64,000 bases of DNA from Rugalucina vietnamica (Eukaryota; Mollusca; Bivalvia; Lucinida; Lucinidae), in NCBI GenBank assembly GCA_964017185.1, contig OZ024878.1, forward strand, positions 16,141,851-16,205,850, in the 5' to 3' direction. Under the pieces are notes generated by a model. The model was not told the DNA's origin, did no database searches, and saw only the letters and a program-made list of their open reading frames with translations. This document shows, piece by piece, positions 11,801 to 23,800 of the stretch (positions are counted from its first letter, which is position 1; every line of letters starts with the position of its first letter). The position numbers and the translations under genes were made by a program.

Positions 11801-14800
11801 CTTGAGCCATCGATGCTTCATGCCAAGTTTCGTTGAAATCAGTCCACCGGTTCTGGAGAAGAAGATTTTTGAAGGGTTTTTACCATATATGGGCATGGCA
11901 GCCATCTTGGTCATGTGACCTGAATTTCTTATAAACTAATTGGTTCCCCCTTCCTATAGATGCTTCATATAAAATTTGGCTTTGGTTGGCCAAGCGGTTT
12001 CAGAGAAGAAGATCTTTGAAATTGTGGACGGACGACGGACGGACGGACGCCGGATCATGGCCATCCTATAAGCTCACCTTGTGAGCCTAACGGCTCAGGT
12101 GAGCTAAAAATACTGTTTTCCCATAACACAGCTCAACTCACCCTACTCCTGCTATCCCTGCTCGGAGGCCCGGAGCGTCTAGGGTTACCCTTTGTCCACT
12201 CCACAATGATTGCTGATCCAGCTACTTCTCTGCCGTTCTCGTAACGAATTGCATCCTATTTAACAAAACAAAAAATTAGTTACACATTAGTTACATATGT
12301 TGGAAGTACTTACTAGTAGGATTCTTAGACTTGTACTGTAACCAACTTATTTATGCAGCTTTTAATTTCATAACCTTGTCTCTATGTATATTCCCAATAT
12401 TATTTTCACTGACTGAAGAACTGGCCTCTGCAAGAATAATATGAGTTTGTCAAAATGGACAATTTCTCAGTGATTTATTTTTTAAAATCTTTTTTTTTCC
12501 TCAAAGAAAATAAATGGTTTACAACAACAAATTGGTTTATGGTATCTGCTTTATTCTATTTTGAGTCACGATGCGAGAAAACCGGTCTTCGATGTTTCCG
12601 ACCAGGTCCAACACAAACCGACCTGTACAGTCACAGAAGCAGGCTAGAAGCTTGAAATTTCGGATTTAAGAAGAAGAGAAATTGTACTATCAATGTAGCG
12701 AAGACAGCTTCGCAGTTACTGCGAAGTTGATCTGCACCTTTGTTTGTGCAATGCGGCTCTTTTCATTTTTAACAATCTTTGAAGGATATCAAAACTGGAA
12801 CTATCTGCAATTTGAACTTGTATTTCCTATCAGATTATTTACAGCTTGAAATATGAAACACCCCAGAAAGCACTAATAAAAGGTAGAAAAGTGAAAATGG
12901 TCTTCAATGATCTGTACTGTTCGCCATGCCTGATTGTCCAGTCTCGACAACAAAATGGACCATATCCAGTCAACAAGGTGGAAAATCAAGTGACAAAAAT
13001 CAATTATTGTGTACTAGTATTCGGACAGAAACAGTTAGCAAATCGGCCATATTGATAGTTTCTTAAAAGTGAATGAAATTTCACAGGGTTAAGTGCACAT
13101 ACCCCGGAAGGGTACGCTCTAAACTGCTATACATTAGTCAGTTTTGTGTGCTCTTTAATTTAATAGATTCCCTCGAGCAACTGGACTTATATTTTAACAC
13201 AGAGGTTGCTCGGGGTTTTCTAGTTAACAAAAGCGTGCATTATACTGACTGTTGTACAACAATTGAGAGTGTTGTATCAGTACGGGGTATGCGCACTTTA
13301 CACCATAAAATCATTCAGTTTAAGGAAAATATGACCAATTTGCTAAATGGTTATGTCCGAATACTATACTCCTCCTCAAAAATATCCGGTCACCCAATTG
13401 TATTGCAACCCCACAACAAATAAACGAAAATTGTGTTCCACTGCTAGTAAATTTGAAATACTTGACAAAATTGAGTGTATAAACAGCCCTTTCCATGCAG
13501 TGCATGTCTACTGTGCATGCTCAGTTTAAAAAGTAGATCTTATATGGTAGTTATAGGGTACAAAAGGGTGAGGAATAAACCCATGCTAGCAACCTTAAGA
13601 TACAAATACTGTGTAGAAGCCTCTGTGGTGTCTAATAGAAAAGCTTTTCGTTGCTTTTTTTGTATTCAGGGGTCGTAGTTTCGATTCAGGGCCCCTACAG
13701 CCCTTTGGATAATATTTTCGGCATGCTATATCTCCATATGACATAGCATGTTAATGGGACGTAAAATGAAAATAAATCACAGTTTAGGGTTGGGAATAGG
13801 ATAGTAAAGGGTATGAGCACATCAAACAAGTTTAAAACAAAATATACAGAATGCGAAGAAGATTTTCAATTCTTACGACTTTGGGTGACCGGATTTTTTT
13901 GAGGATGTGTATCACACTGGTCAATCTATACGTTGCATTGCCGGGGTCTACGCGTACTTGCCGGGGATTGATACGCTGATTTGTGGAATAAAATGGCGGC
14001 CAACAATAAACAAACTGCGGAAGTGGTACGTATTATCCTGCTTTTCTTTTGTTATAGTTTATTCCAAAACATCTCGTATGCCAAAGGGACTATAGAATTG
14101 TATCGGAAAGACGTGCGTGGCATGCACTTGGTGATTTATCTAAGCATTTAGGAATACATTCGAGTACCGATATGGTGGGTAGGACGATTTTGAAGATTTC
14201 TTGTAAATTAGCGACTTTCAAATGATATAGTTTTCATCTGTTCTACGTTTCTTTCTGATGATCCATGCACGAGTCATCATTTGGCCCCATAGCATCGGAA
14301 ACTAGCAGCAGTTGGGAAGAGATGTTTGTTTTCTGAGAAATATCTCGAAAAATATCGTTGTACGCCAGAGCTGGCGGAACCATGTGCTACGCGGTTTGCC
14401 GGGTACATTTTTTTAAGCACCTGGTAGACTGAAATACGTCCAAAAAGCATCATAATTATCAATCCTTCTTTTTACAGCATGCCAGCCAACCATTTTCCTC
14501 TACTATCTAAAGGGAATAGAACTACTTTTTGACCATCAACACTGCCTAAAAACATGCATGTCGCACTCCCCGCCCACACTCGTTCTCACGTAAATTAAGC
14601 AAGTAGGTGAAATGTACATATCTATCAACCACCTTAACCCCCATTTTTTGTATGTAGTAATACTGGAACATTTTTCTTACACTTTTTCCTCTTATACACA
14701 GTCACTTTATGTTTTGCAGTTCACTGAGGCGGTTCTAATGTGTACTCACAATCTATATGTCCGAGTCAATAATGTGTACTTTCGGGAGCGCTTCCAGTAT

Positions 14801-17800
14801 AGCGGTGCCCAAGAAATACTAAATAGAGTGTATAATAGGCATGTAACGAGTTTCTCTGCCACATGTACGTAGATACATGTATTCTCTTTGTTAGTTTGTA
14901 TGTGTTACACGTTTCAAACTCCTTAACGGGGGCTGCAACACATTTCAAACTTCTGATTTTATTAGAGCCTTTATCACAAAGGTACTCTGTTTCTATTCTG
15001 AATATGCACTAGTAAGACACCGTCATCATCAAGTTACATGTAGTTTCGGCGATATTTGGCAACAATTAAAGGCAGTGCATGCTTAATTTACGTGAGAACG
15101 AGTGTGGGCGGGGAGTGCGACATGCAAGTCTTTTAGGCAGTGTTGATGGTCAAAAAGTAGTTCTATTCGCTTTAGATAGTAGAGGAAAATGGTTGGCCGG
15201 CATGCTGTAAAATGAAGGATTGATAATTATGATGCTTTTTGGACGTATTTCAGTCTACCAGGTGCTTAAAAAAAGGTACCCGGCAAACCGCGTAGCACAT
15301 GGTTCCGCCAGCTCCGGCGTACAACGATATTTTTCGAGATATTTCACAGAAAACAAACATCTCTTCCCAACTGTTGCTAGTTTCCGATGCTATGGGGCCA
15401 AATGATGACTCGTGCATGGATCAACAGAAAGAAAAGTAGAACAGATGAAAACTATATCATTTGAAAGTCGTTGATTTACAAGAAATCTTCAAAATCGTCC
15501 TACCCACCGTATCGGTACTCGAATGTATTCCTAAATGCTTAGATAAATCACCAAGCGCATGCCACGCACGTCTTTCCGATACAATTCTATAGTCCCTTTG
15601 GCATACGAGATGTTTTGGAATAAACTATAACAAAAGAAAAGCAGGATAATACGTACCACTTCCGCAGTTTATTTATTGTTGGCCGCCATTTTATTCCAAA
15701 AATCAGCGTATCAATCCCCGGCAAGTCCGCGTAGACCCCGGCAATGCAACGTATAGATTGACCAGTGTGTGTATAGTACACAAAATCTATTTTAGTCACG
15801 TGATTGTCCACCTTGGTCAATTTTAGTTCAATTAAAATTGAAATGCTTATCAGACACACTTTAAAAAGCATTTTTAAGATTCATGGGAAACCTAAGGCCA
15901 TCCTTAAAAAATTGTTTGTTTGCAATTGCCTACCCGGGGTTTGAAGGTGTGGGTAGGTAGGTCGGATTTTTTTTTTTTTTTTTTGGTCATGTGGAAATAG
16001 GCAACTTATATATTTTGGTTAATATACATGTTATAATGTAATTATGCAACCCAGTGCTCAAGTCCAACAGGATCTTTAATCAATTTAAACAGAGCATTTA
16101 AAAGTTGACTGAAATTTATTATATTACTAAATCGCCCTTAGCCGTGCTGCAAAGCGCAGATTCATTTAAAAAAAAAAACTCATCCAGAAAACCCAATAAA
16201 ATTTTTTGGGTAGGAGGAAAAATAGTGGGTAGGTAGGCAATTGCAAACAAACAAAATTTTATTTTAGGCCTAATATTAATGGACTTTCAAAGGCTGCCTT
16301 GTGCTCAATAACTACAAGCTTAAGATAATCAACATCTTGTTCAGCTTGTGTTTCTATATTATGAGCCGCCTCATGAGAAAACCAACAATGTGGATTTGGA
16401 ACATGACACAAACCAGGCTGTACAGCCACATACAATCAATTGCAGAAAGGCACGACGAAAGCTGCTATGTAAACGTGAGAAAACACGACCTGTCAATGAA
16501 ATATTTTTAGGTCATGTACTGTGAATGCAGGGTCAAAATTGATACATCAAACAAACTCTTTCGATTGAAGTTTGTTCTTTGTGCCCTTGTTTCATACTTT
16601 TAACATCCGAAATGGCCATGCCCAGAGAAAAGGAAAATATATCACTTGAATTTATCAATGTTTTATCTTGATTTACATCATTATCATAAGCTTAGAGGCA
16701 ATCAATTAGATGAAGATCAATTATAGGGAAGATTTATTATAGAAAATTGCGACTGAATGAGATAAACTGCCTGGTCAAAAATGGTTATAGGCAAATCAAC
16801 ATCTTTTCGTGTGACACAGCTCTGTACTACTAATCGGACAAGTGACCTTTATTTTCAGAAAACACACTCACTGGCCTTGGTTTTGATTCAAAATATTTTG
16901 GGTTGACGCAATAAGAATTGTCGCGGTGAAAAGATCATGATTGTAAGACAGTTAGAAGCTTGAACTTTTGGATTCAGGAAGAGGGATTGTATTTTCCAAG
17001 TAGCAAAAACAAAGGCACTGATCAGCTTCGCGGTTACCGTGAAGCTGATCTACGTCTTTGTTTTCACTTATGCAAATAGTTGGTTTTCTCATGAGGCGGC
17101 TCATTATCATACAGTGGAGCCTGAGTAGATTTTACTTTCAAATGAAACAGAAACAAAATTCTGTGCAAAATAACTAATTTACTTCAATTATTTAAATTTC
17201 TAGGTTTAATACACCTTACTTTGGCTTAAAGTAGGCTTTAGATTCATTTTCTAACCATTGTTTAATATAATTGGGTTATACTAGTCTTTGTATCAACTAC
17301 CCTGTTAATCTATAGGGTCACTGAAGAGGCTTAAGTAGCCAAAACCGCAGTGTGGCCCATACCCTTTCTCATAAATATATTCACTGCTCTTAAAGGATCT
17401 GTTATTTTCCTCTGACAAGGAAAGTCGTCAGTTCTTAACTGTTACTTAAAATATTATTGCATCCCACAACCATCAAAATGATTCTTTGGCAACATACAAC
17501 CTTTACCTATTGTTCACACTTAGTCTGGTTACAAAAAAAAAAAGTTTTGACAGTTTTAAGTTTTAAAATGAGAAGAAAAAGTTTTTTTTGTTTTGTTCTT
17601 TTTTTATGTATAAATAGTGTTTTTTTTGGTATTGGGTGTCCAATTTTGGCCCTTATTAGAACAGTAAAAAGAAACCACTCTTTTCTTTGCTCAAATTTTA
17701 CCATGGTCAAGTGTGAACTATGAAGCACCAAACCAGCCCTGTACCAAACATATTAAGCACAAATTGACTAGCATACATAGGGATGATAGGGAATTAAATC

Positions 17801-20800
17801 CTGTCTTTGAAAGTTTTAGATGAGGGAATCTGCCATTCAAGTTGCCACAGAAATGGACGTTTTCTATTATTTTTTCTAAAGTACTGCATCAGTAAAGAAC
17901 AGGACATACTAAGAGAAAAAGAATATCATTGAGACACTACTTCTTAATTTCATTGCTACAATTTCAATGTTTACTTCATAGAAAATCAAGACTTAAATGA
18001 TTGCTTTTTCTGGGCTAACTGCTAGGCCACATCAATACACATTTATTTTGATGAGATGTGGTGAAAGTCTGAGAAACCAATCCCAACTGATTTTGTCTTG
18101 AGAAACATATCCCTACTGATTTTGTCTGTAAAACATATCCCACCTCATTTTAGAATTACCCCACCCCATCTCAGTCCCCTTTAAAATATTTATGTCTCTT
18201 AGAAAATGAAAATCTAGAGGATAGAAAGTATAAGTCTACAATACAGAAAAAACAACAAAAACTGAATATTTACAAACCTACTAACTGGTTTAGGAACTCT
18301 TATCTAGCGGTGTGGCATGGCATGGCATTGGCAACATGGCAATGGAATGGCATATGGCAACTGGTGTATGGCATACCATCTTGGCAATGCTTGGGGTAAG
18401 ACCAGCGTTACAATGGTAGCTAGCTGGTAAAATGGCTGTTGGCCCGTTTTAGCACTACGGTCAGCAGTTGGCTGGTACCAACTTAAAAGACTCGGAGCGA
18501 GTGTTATTCATTCAATATGGCACCATGGACTGGTTTATCGGGTTTCAAACCATCAACAATGGCATGGCATGCAAATTGTGGCGCTGTGAAACTGATTCGG
18601 GCGGTTCAGCAGCCTGGCTATGGATTGGTTCCAGCTTTCGGACAAACGACAGTCAAGGTTTGTGGTGGAATGGAGCTTTGGTGTTGGATAGTCATATGGA
18701 CTTTTGGCTACCAAAGGCACAAGGGGAATGGCTCAAATCAAGGTTGGCAACTCACTGTGGGTTTATAATTGAACATACATTTGATAACATGAAGAAATAA
18801 TCATCTGAAATGGTACCATTCCTGCATAGGGCTTGGAAATTGATATACAAGGCATATTTTGGCACAAACAAAAGACATTAAGTTTTGGCTGGAACTACAT
18901 GATTGTATTTATTTTCTCACCGAAACATTTTTTTTTTAAATCTTTTTTTTTTTTAATCTGATGAACAGATGAAAGGGCACTACAATTTTGAGTATAAGTA
19001 CCAGTTTTGTGAGTAGGTCGGGAGAGGACAAACAAAAATCTCTTTATTTTTGGCATGACTTTTCCTTCTTGAATTCTAAAAGAATAAATGGAACAATAAA
19101 TTTTAAATGTCTGTCATGTTTTTTTTAATCATCATTAAATAGTCTAAGGCATTTTCCCCTTGACAGGAATAGCACCATTTTTTCCCTCAGTGAAATATTT
19201 TTTAAAAAAATTGTAAATATTCTTTATCAGAGAAAGTAACACATTTATAACTTAACATAACGGCTTAAATCTAAATTTCAAAATCTTCCTATAAAAAATC
19301 TCTTTCCATAATAATTCCATTTAACAATTAAATCATTTTTTCTTTGAAATAAAACCAAACCAGATATATTTTTATTAATCTTAAATTACTACAAAATATT
19401 TTCCACAGATGTATTGAAAGCTACTAACCTCTGCATCTCTCTTGTCTTCATAGTCAACAAAGGCATAAGCTTAAAATAGAAAACTATTGGTAAAATGCTG
19501 AAATAAGATGCAATTAAGTGAATGTTTTATTTTCAGCAGTTTGAAAGTAAATTATAATTATAGAACAAACACATGTATATGTTTTTCATTTTTTTAATTT
19601 ATTATTTTTTTTTTTTTTAAATTGCAACACTTTTTTTACAGTCACACCTCAGTTCCTCATCCTATATTGAATTGGAGCTTTCAGTTCAATTAAATGATGA
19701 AAAGTTCCCTTTAAAAATCTTCAAATACTAATTTATATAGTAATTCCTGATTCTTAAAATATTCAAATTCTTACCCATTTCAGCACCTGCAAAGGAAAAT
19801 AAAAACACATTAAAGCTTTTGATCAGCACTTACAGGTAATGAGGGTTCATTACCACAGTACCTTAATTAATTTTTTAGCCTATAGGGTATTTACGCTCCC
19901 CTTTTTCATTCAATTGCGTATCTGGAATTTTAATTGGGTAAGTTCAATTCTGTTACGCACTCTATTTTCAATCAATTGGGTAAAATGGAAAACAATTTGG
20001 TAAAAATGATGTTCGATGTGTACTTTCCTTATTTTCTTCTACTCTCGCTTTTGCATAACGTAAAATAAAACGGAGACATTGATTGGTTGAGAGAATTAAC
20101 TAAAATTGCAGTCAACCAACGAAAAAACAGAAAAGAAATGGCTTCCAATAGACCGATTTGCGCATGTCCAATGACATTCTTGTTTTACGTAGACGGCATA
20201 AGCCGTTGTGCGGCGTACACTGATAAAAACCGGTACACAACTGATTTTTCCGGTATTGCGTATTGGCGATTTCTTTTGCGTTTTCTTACACTACCGGATC
20301 GTTATTAATTGCGTTTTTTGATATTTTAATTGGGTAATTACGCAAATACGCAGCCTAATTAAGGTACTGTTACCAGAAATTGCGCTACTGATGAGGGTTC
20401 ATTACCAGAAATTGCGCAATATAGTCCATACTATCTCCCTTTGAATGTTATTTACTGCTTCCAAAGGATCAAACCTTTATATTTTATCTGAAGATAATCG
20501 GGTAGAAAGCTGTTACAGTGCCAAATGGTTGTAAGTTGTTGTGGCCCTAATCTGCATTCGGTTATCACCTATAATTTATGATTACATTTGGACCATGCAC
20601 TACAAATGGAGCGAACTGGCACAGTGGTAGAGTGTAGGACCCCAAGTTCAATCCTCAGCCCAGAGCACCTTTGTTGTGGCATTCAGCATACATGTGATAT
20701 CTCCCTACTTCAGAGGGATCTCCCTATTTTTGCACACATCTCCCTAGTTGGAATTTCAAAATTTCCCTATATAACTTATACATCTCCCTATTTCAAATTT

Positions 20801-23800
20801 CAGATCTCCCTATTTGAAATCAAGAATTTCCTTCTTTGTTTAATCATTCTCCCTATTTTAAAAAGTAAATCTCCCTAATTGGCTTCTGAGATGTATCACA
20901 TCAGTCTCTGCTCAAGCCAGTTTTAAGGTCTATACCTCCTTCTAGCTTTGTAACCGCAATTGAGGTTTGAAAATGTGTGTGATATAACTTATTTTGTTAA
21001 AAGCGAATACTTGTTTTCAATTTTTAAAACTGAATTTCACTTTATTTCTGTATTATCCAACATCAAATAAAGATAGGAAAATAGTTTTGAATATATAGAA
21101 AGCTGAAATCTTGACAAAATATCCAAATTTATGTAGATAATTTTCTTAAATCTCAAAAATTACCCCTTCCACTTTATAAAATGGGACGCTTTTGCAGAAA
21201 ATCATACATGTGATGAGTTTGAAAGAGGCATCAGGGAGATTTTTCATTCATTTCAGGGAGGATTTAGAAAAATGTATAGAATATATAGGAAAATTCTTGG
21301 TTCATTTCAGGGAGATTTTGAATTTTCATGAAAAAGTGGTGTCTTTTAGAAGAATTTTAGATCATTTTACTGCTCATTTCCTGGAGTCTCCCTGATGATG
21401 AGGGAGGTATCACATGTATGGAAAATTACCTGACAGATTTTGCTGCTAACGATTTCTTAAGATAGCTACGCATTTTGCTAACATTTTTGGCCAGGAATGT
21501 TTTTACGATTTTCACATAGGGGAAGCGAGGTAGCCGAGTGGTTAGTGCACTGGCTTCTTGTGCTAGAGGTCCTGGGTTCGATCCCCGCTGGCGGCGAGGA
21601 AAATTTGTTGGTCCGAACATGCTTCCCTTCCTGTCATTTGCAGGAATGACATGATACAGTGCGCCGTCCTTCGGATTGGGACGTAAACTGGAGGACCCCT
21701 GTGCAGGGACAGTCATCCCCTGTGCAGGTAAAGATCCCTACACAGGTTCTATCCTCTATGCATGTAGGCTCATCCTGCAAACCCACCGGAGTGTACAATG
21801 AACACCTCCCATGAATAACAGGGATACAGACTAACAAATTTTTCATAGGGGCAAGCTGGGCCCCTAAAAAATGAAAACTCGGGGCCCACATGAAAACTTA
21901 GGGGCCCACATTTTTATTCGCATAAAACGGGCAAATGCATCAAGAGTCAGAATTTCTGTCTGTCCGAATCAGTTTCTGTCTGACCGCAAAAATGTGGTTT
22001 CCCTTACGCATTCTTGACGCTCAAGATCTGAAAGGCACTGAAAAGTTTATCAAATTTGAGACCCCTTCAGCAATATAATCTTGTTTAAAAAAGAAGTGCA
22101 TGGCATGGATACAAGTTGAATGGGTTAAAATTACAATATGATTGTTTGTTTTTCTCTCATTTCTCCTATCTCTGAGTCACTAAGAGAGTCTCAGTTCATC
22201 TGGAAGGCAACATTGGCACAGGCCTAAGAAAATGTTTGTTTGGCATTGGTGACCCAGAGTCTCACATGAATGCGTCATTTGGTTGCCGTTTTTATTGTAT
22301 TTACAACGTTTTTGTCAAAAGCTAAAACTTGTCAGATCCATTTGGGCCAGGCAAATCGGCAGATTTTTAGTTTAAATTCAAGAAAGAAGAGCGGTTGTCA
22401 TGCTCAAGATCGATGCTTGTTCGCATGATTATCAACCATAGTCGGGAAGTCTTTCCATGATTTATAGAAAAAAAGTCATCTTTCATCCAGAACAAACAAA
22501 CAAATTTTTGCACGATCGAACTGTCGGACACTTGCTAGTAGTGTTGGGCAATCGGTTTGAAATTGCTATTGATTATCGGTTTATAATCGGAAGGACTAAA
22601 CCAACTAGCTATCGATTGTGCAATCGGTTCAACCAGCTGTATATTGTGCAATTGCCCATATGTTTATGAGCAGACTGAGGTGTCAAGGAGAGAGCACCCT
22701 TAAGTCTCTGTCAGTTGTGAATATCTATTTCGAACAATGCCACTTACATGAACATAAGATGTAATGCATTTAGAAAATTTTACCTACATATATACTGTTC
22801 TGATATTCTGAAGAAAATGAAAAAAAAAAAAAAAAAAAGAAATTTCTCCAATGGAGCTATATATGCCAACTTAAGACTTCTAGAACATAGTGATGTGTGA
22901 CATCTACATCATACTTTGAAATTTTTAGCTAACCTAAAAATTGGCAAATATAAAATGCATAAAGTAAAATTTTCTACTCCCAGAGTACTGAAACCGATTA
23001 CAATCGATTGCTGCATTTTACTATCGATTGTCTCTATCGGAAGCCCAAACCAACTGACTATCGATTATAATCGATCATTGGCCCATCACTACTTGCTAGC
23101 ACTGCTTTTCTGGCGAGTTCATTATTACACATGCGCAGTGGATTGGCCGATTTGCATACTCCCTTGTGATTGGTCGTCTAAATATATTTGGCGTCTGGTT
23201 CACAATATTTTACCGCGATAGATTGCAGATATTTTGTGACATCGAATACCAGTCAAAATAAAACCGAATGGAAAAAAATGAACCGAAACGGTCAGTTTCG
23301 GGACATTACGCTTCGTAGCGTAGTCGCTAACTGGGCGAGCGTATCTTCAATTTTAGGGGCCCAGCCCGATTTTTACTCGCTGTGGGCGAGTGGGCGACCG
23401 CTAATCTGTATCCCTGGAATAATCAGAAATTGATTGATGGGAGTAACAAGAAAACAAAAACAAAGCTATTTGTCTTCCTCAAAATAAGTAATATTAAACA
23501 CATTTTCAAACCTCAATCGAGGTTACAAAGCTAGAAGGAGATATAGATCTAAAAACTGGCTTGAGCAGAGCCTGCACATGTATGGGCATTGGTGAAGTAT
23601 TTTAGGAGTAAGAGACCATGTCCCTACTCGGGATCGAACCGCGATCTCTTGCGTGACAAGCGTCCACTCTAACCATGTCGCTAAAGAGCTAGCCCAACAG
23701 CGAGGCTGTTGGAAGTGGCCTTATTTCACAATATTCCTCCCCACTTTACCTTTGAGGTCTTGGCAGTCGCCGAGTACTACCCGTCGACATGTAGAGAAGT

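Larger units (their letters stand above)
21527..23463 (+). mobile_element. SINE family B (~330 bp), split by a DNA transposon
   Basis: Head GAGGTAGCCGAGTGGTTAG and GGGTTCGATCCCCGC (A and B boxes), body CATGTCATTTGCAGG-like and CCCCTGTGCAGGGACAGTCA, tail ATTGATTGATGGGAGTAACA with A-rich end. Interrupted at 21819-23416; without that insertion it is ~333 bp, equal to the copy at 30819-35791. Confidence 0.85.

Noticed and set aside
13073..13423. 116-aa frame on the plus strand
   Set aside because: Covers an inverted-repeat element; both arms of the repeat would be coding, which is unlikely.
18468..18800. 110-aa frame on the plus strand
   Set aside because: Lies in a TGG-rich stretch of an SR intron; overlapping frames are equally open, and no family is recognised.
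23595..23733. tRNA-Asp gene
   Set aside because: Anticodon and B box fit, but the acceptor stem does not pair and a second identical copy with SINE flanks exists.
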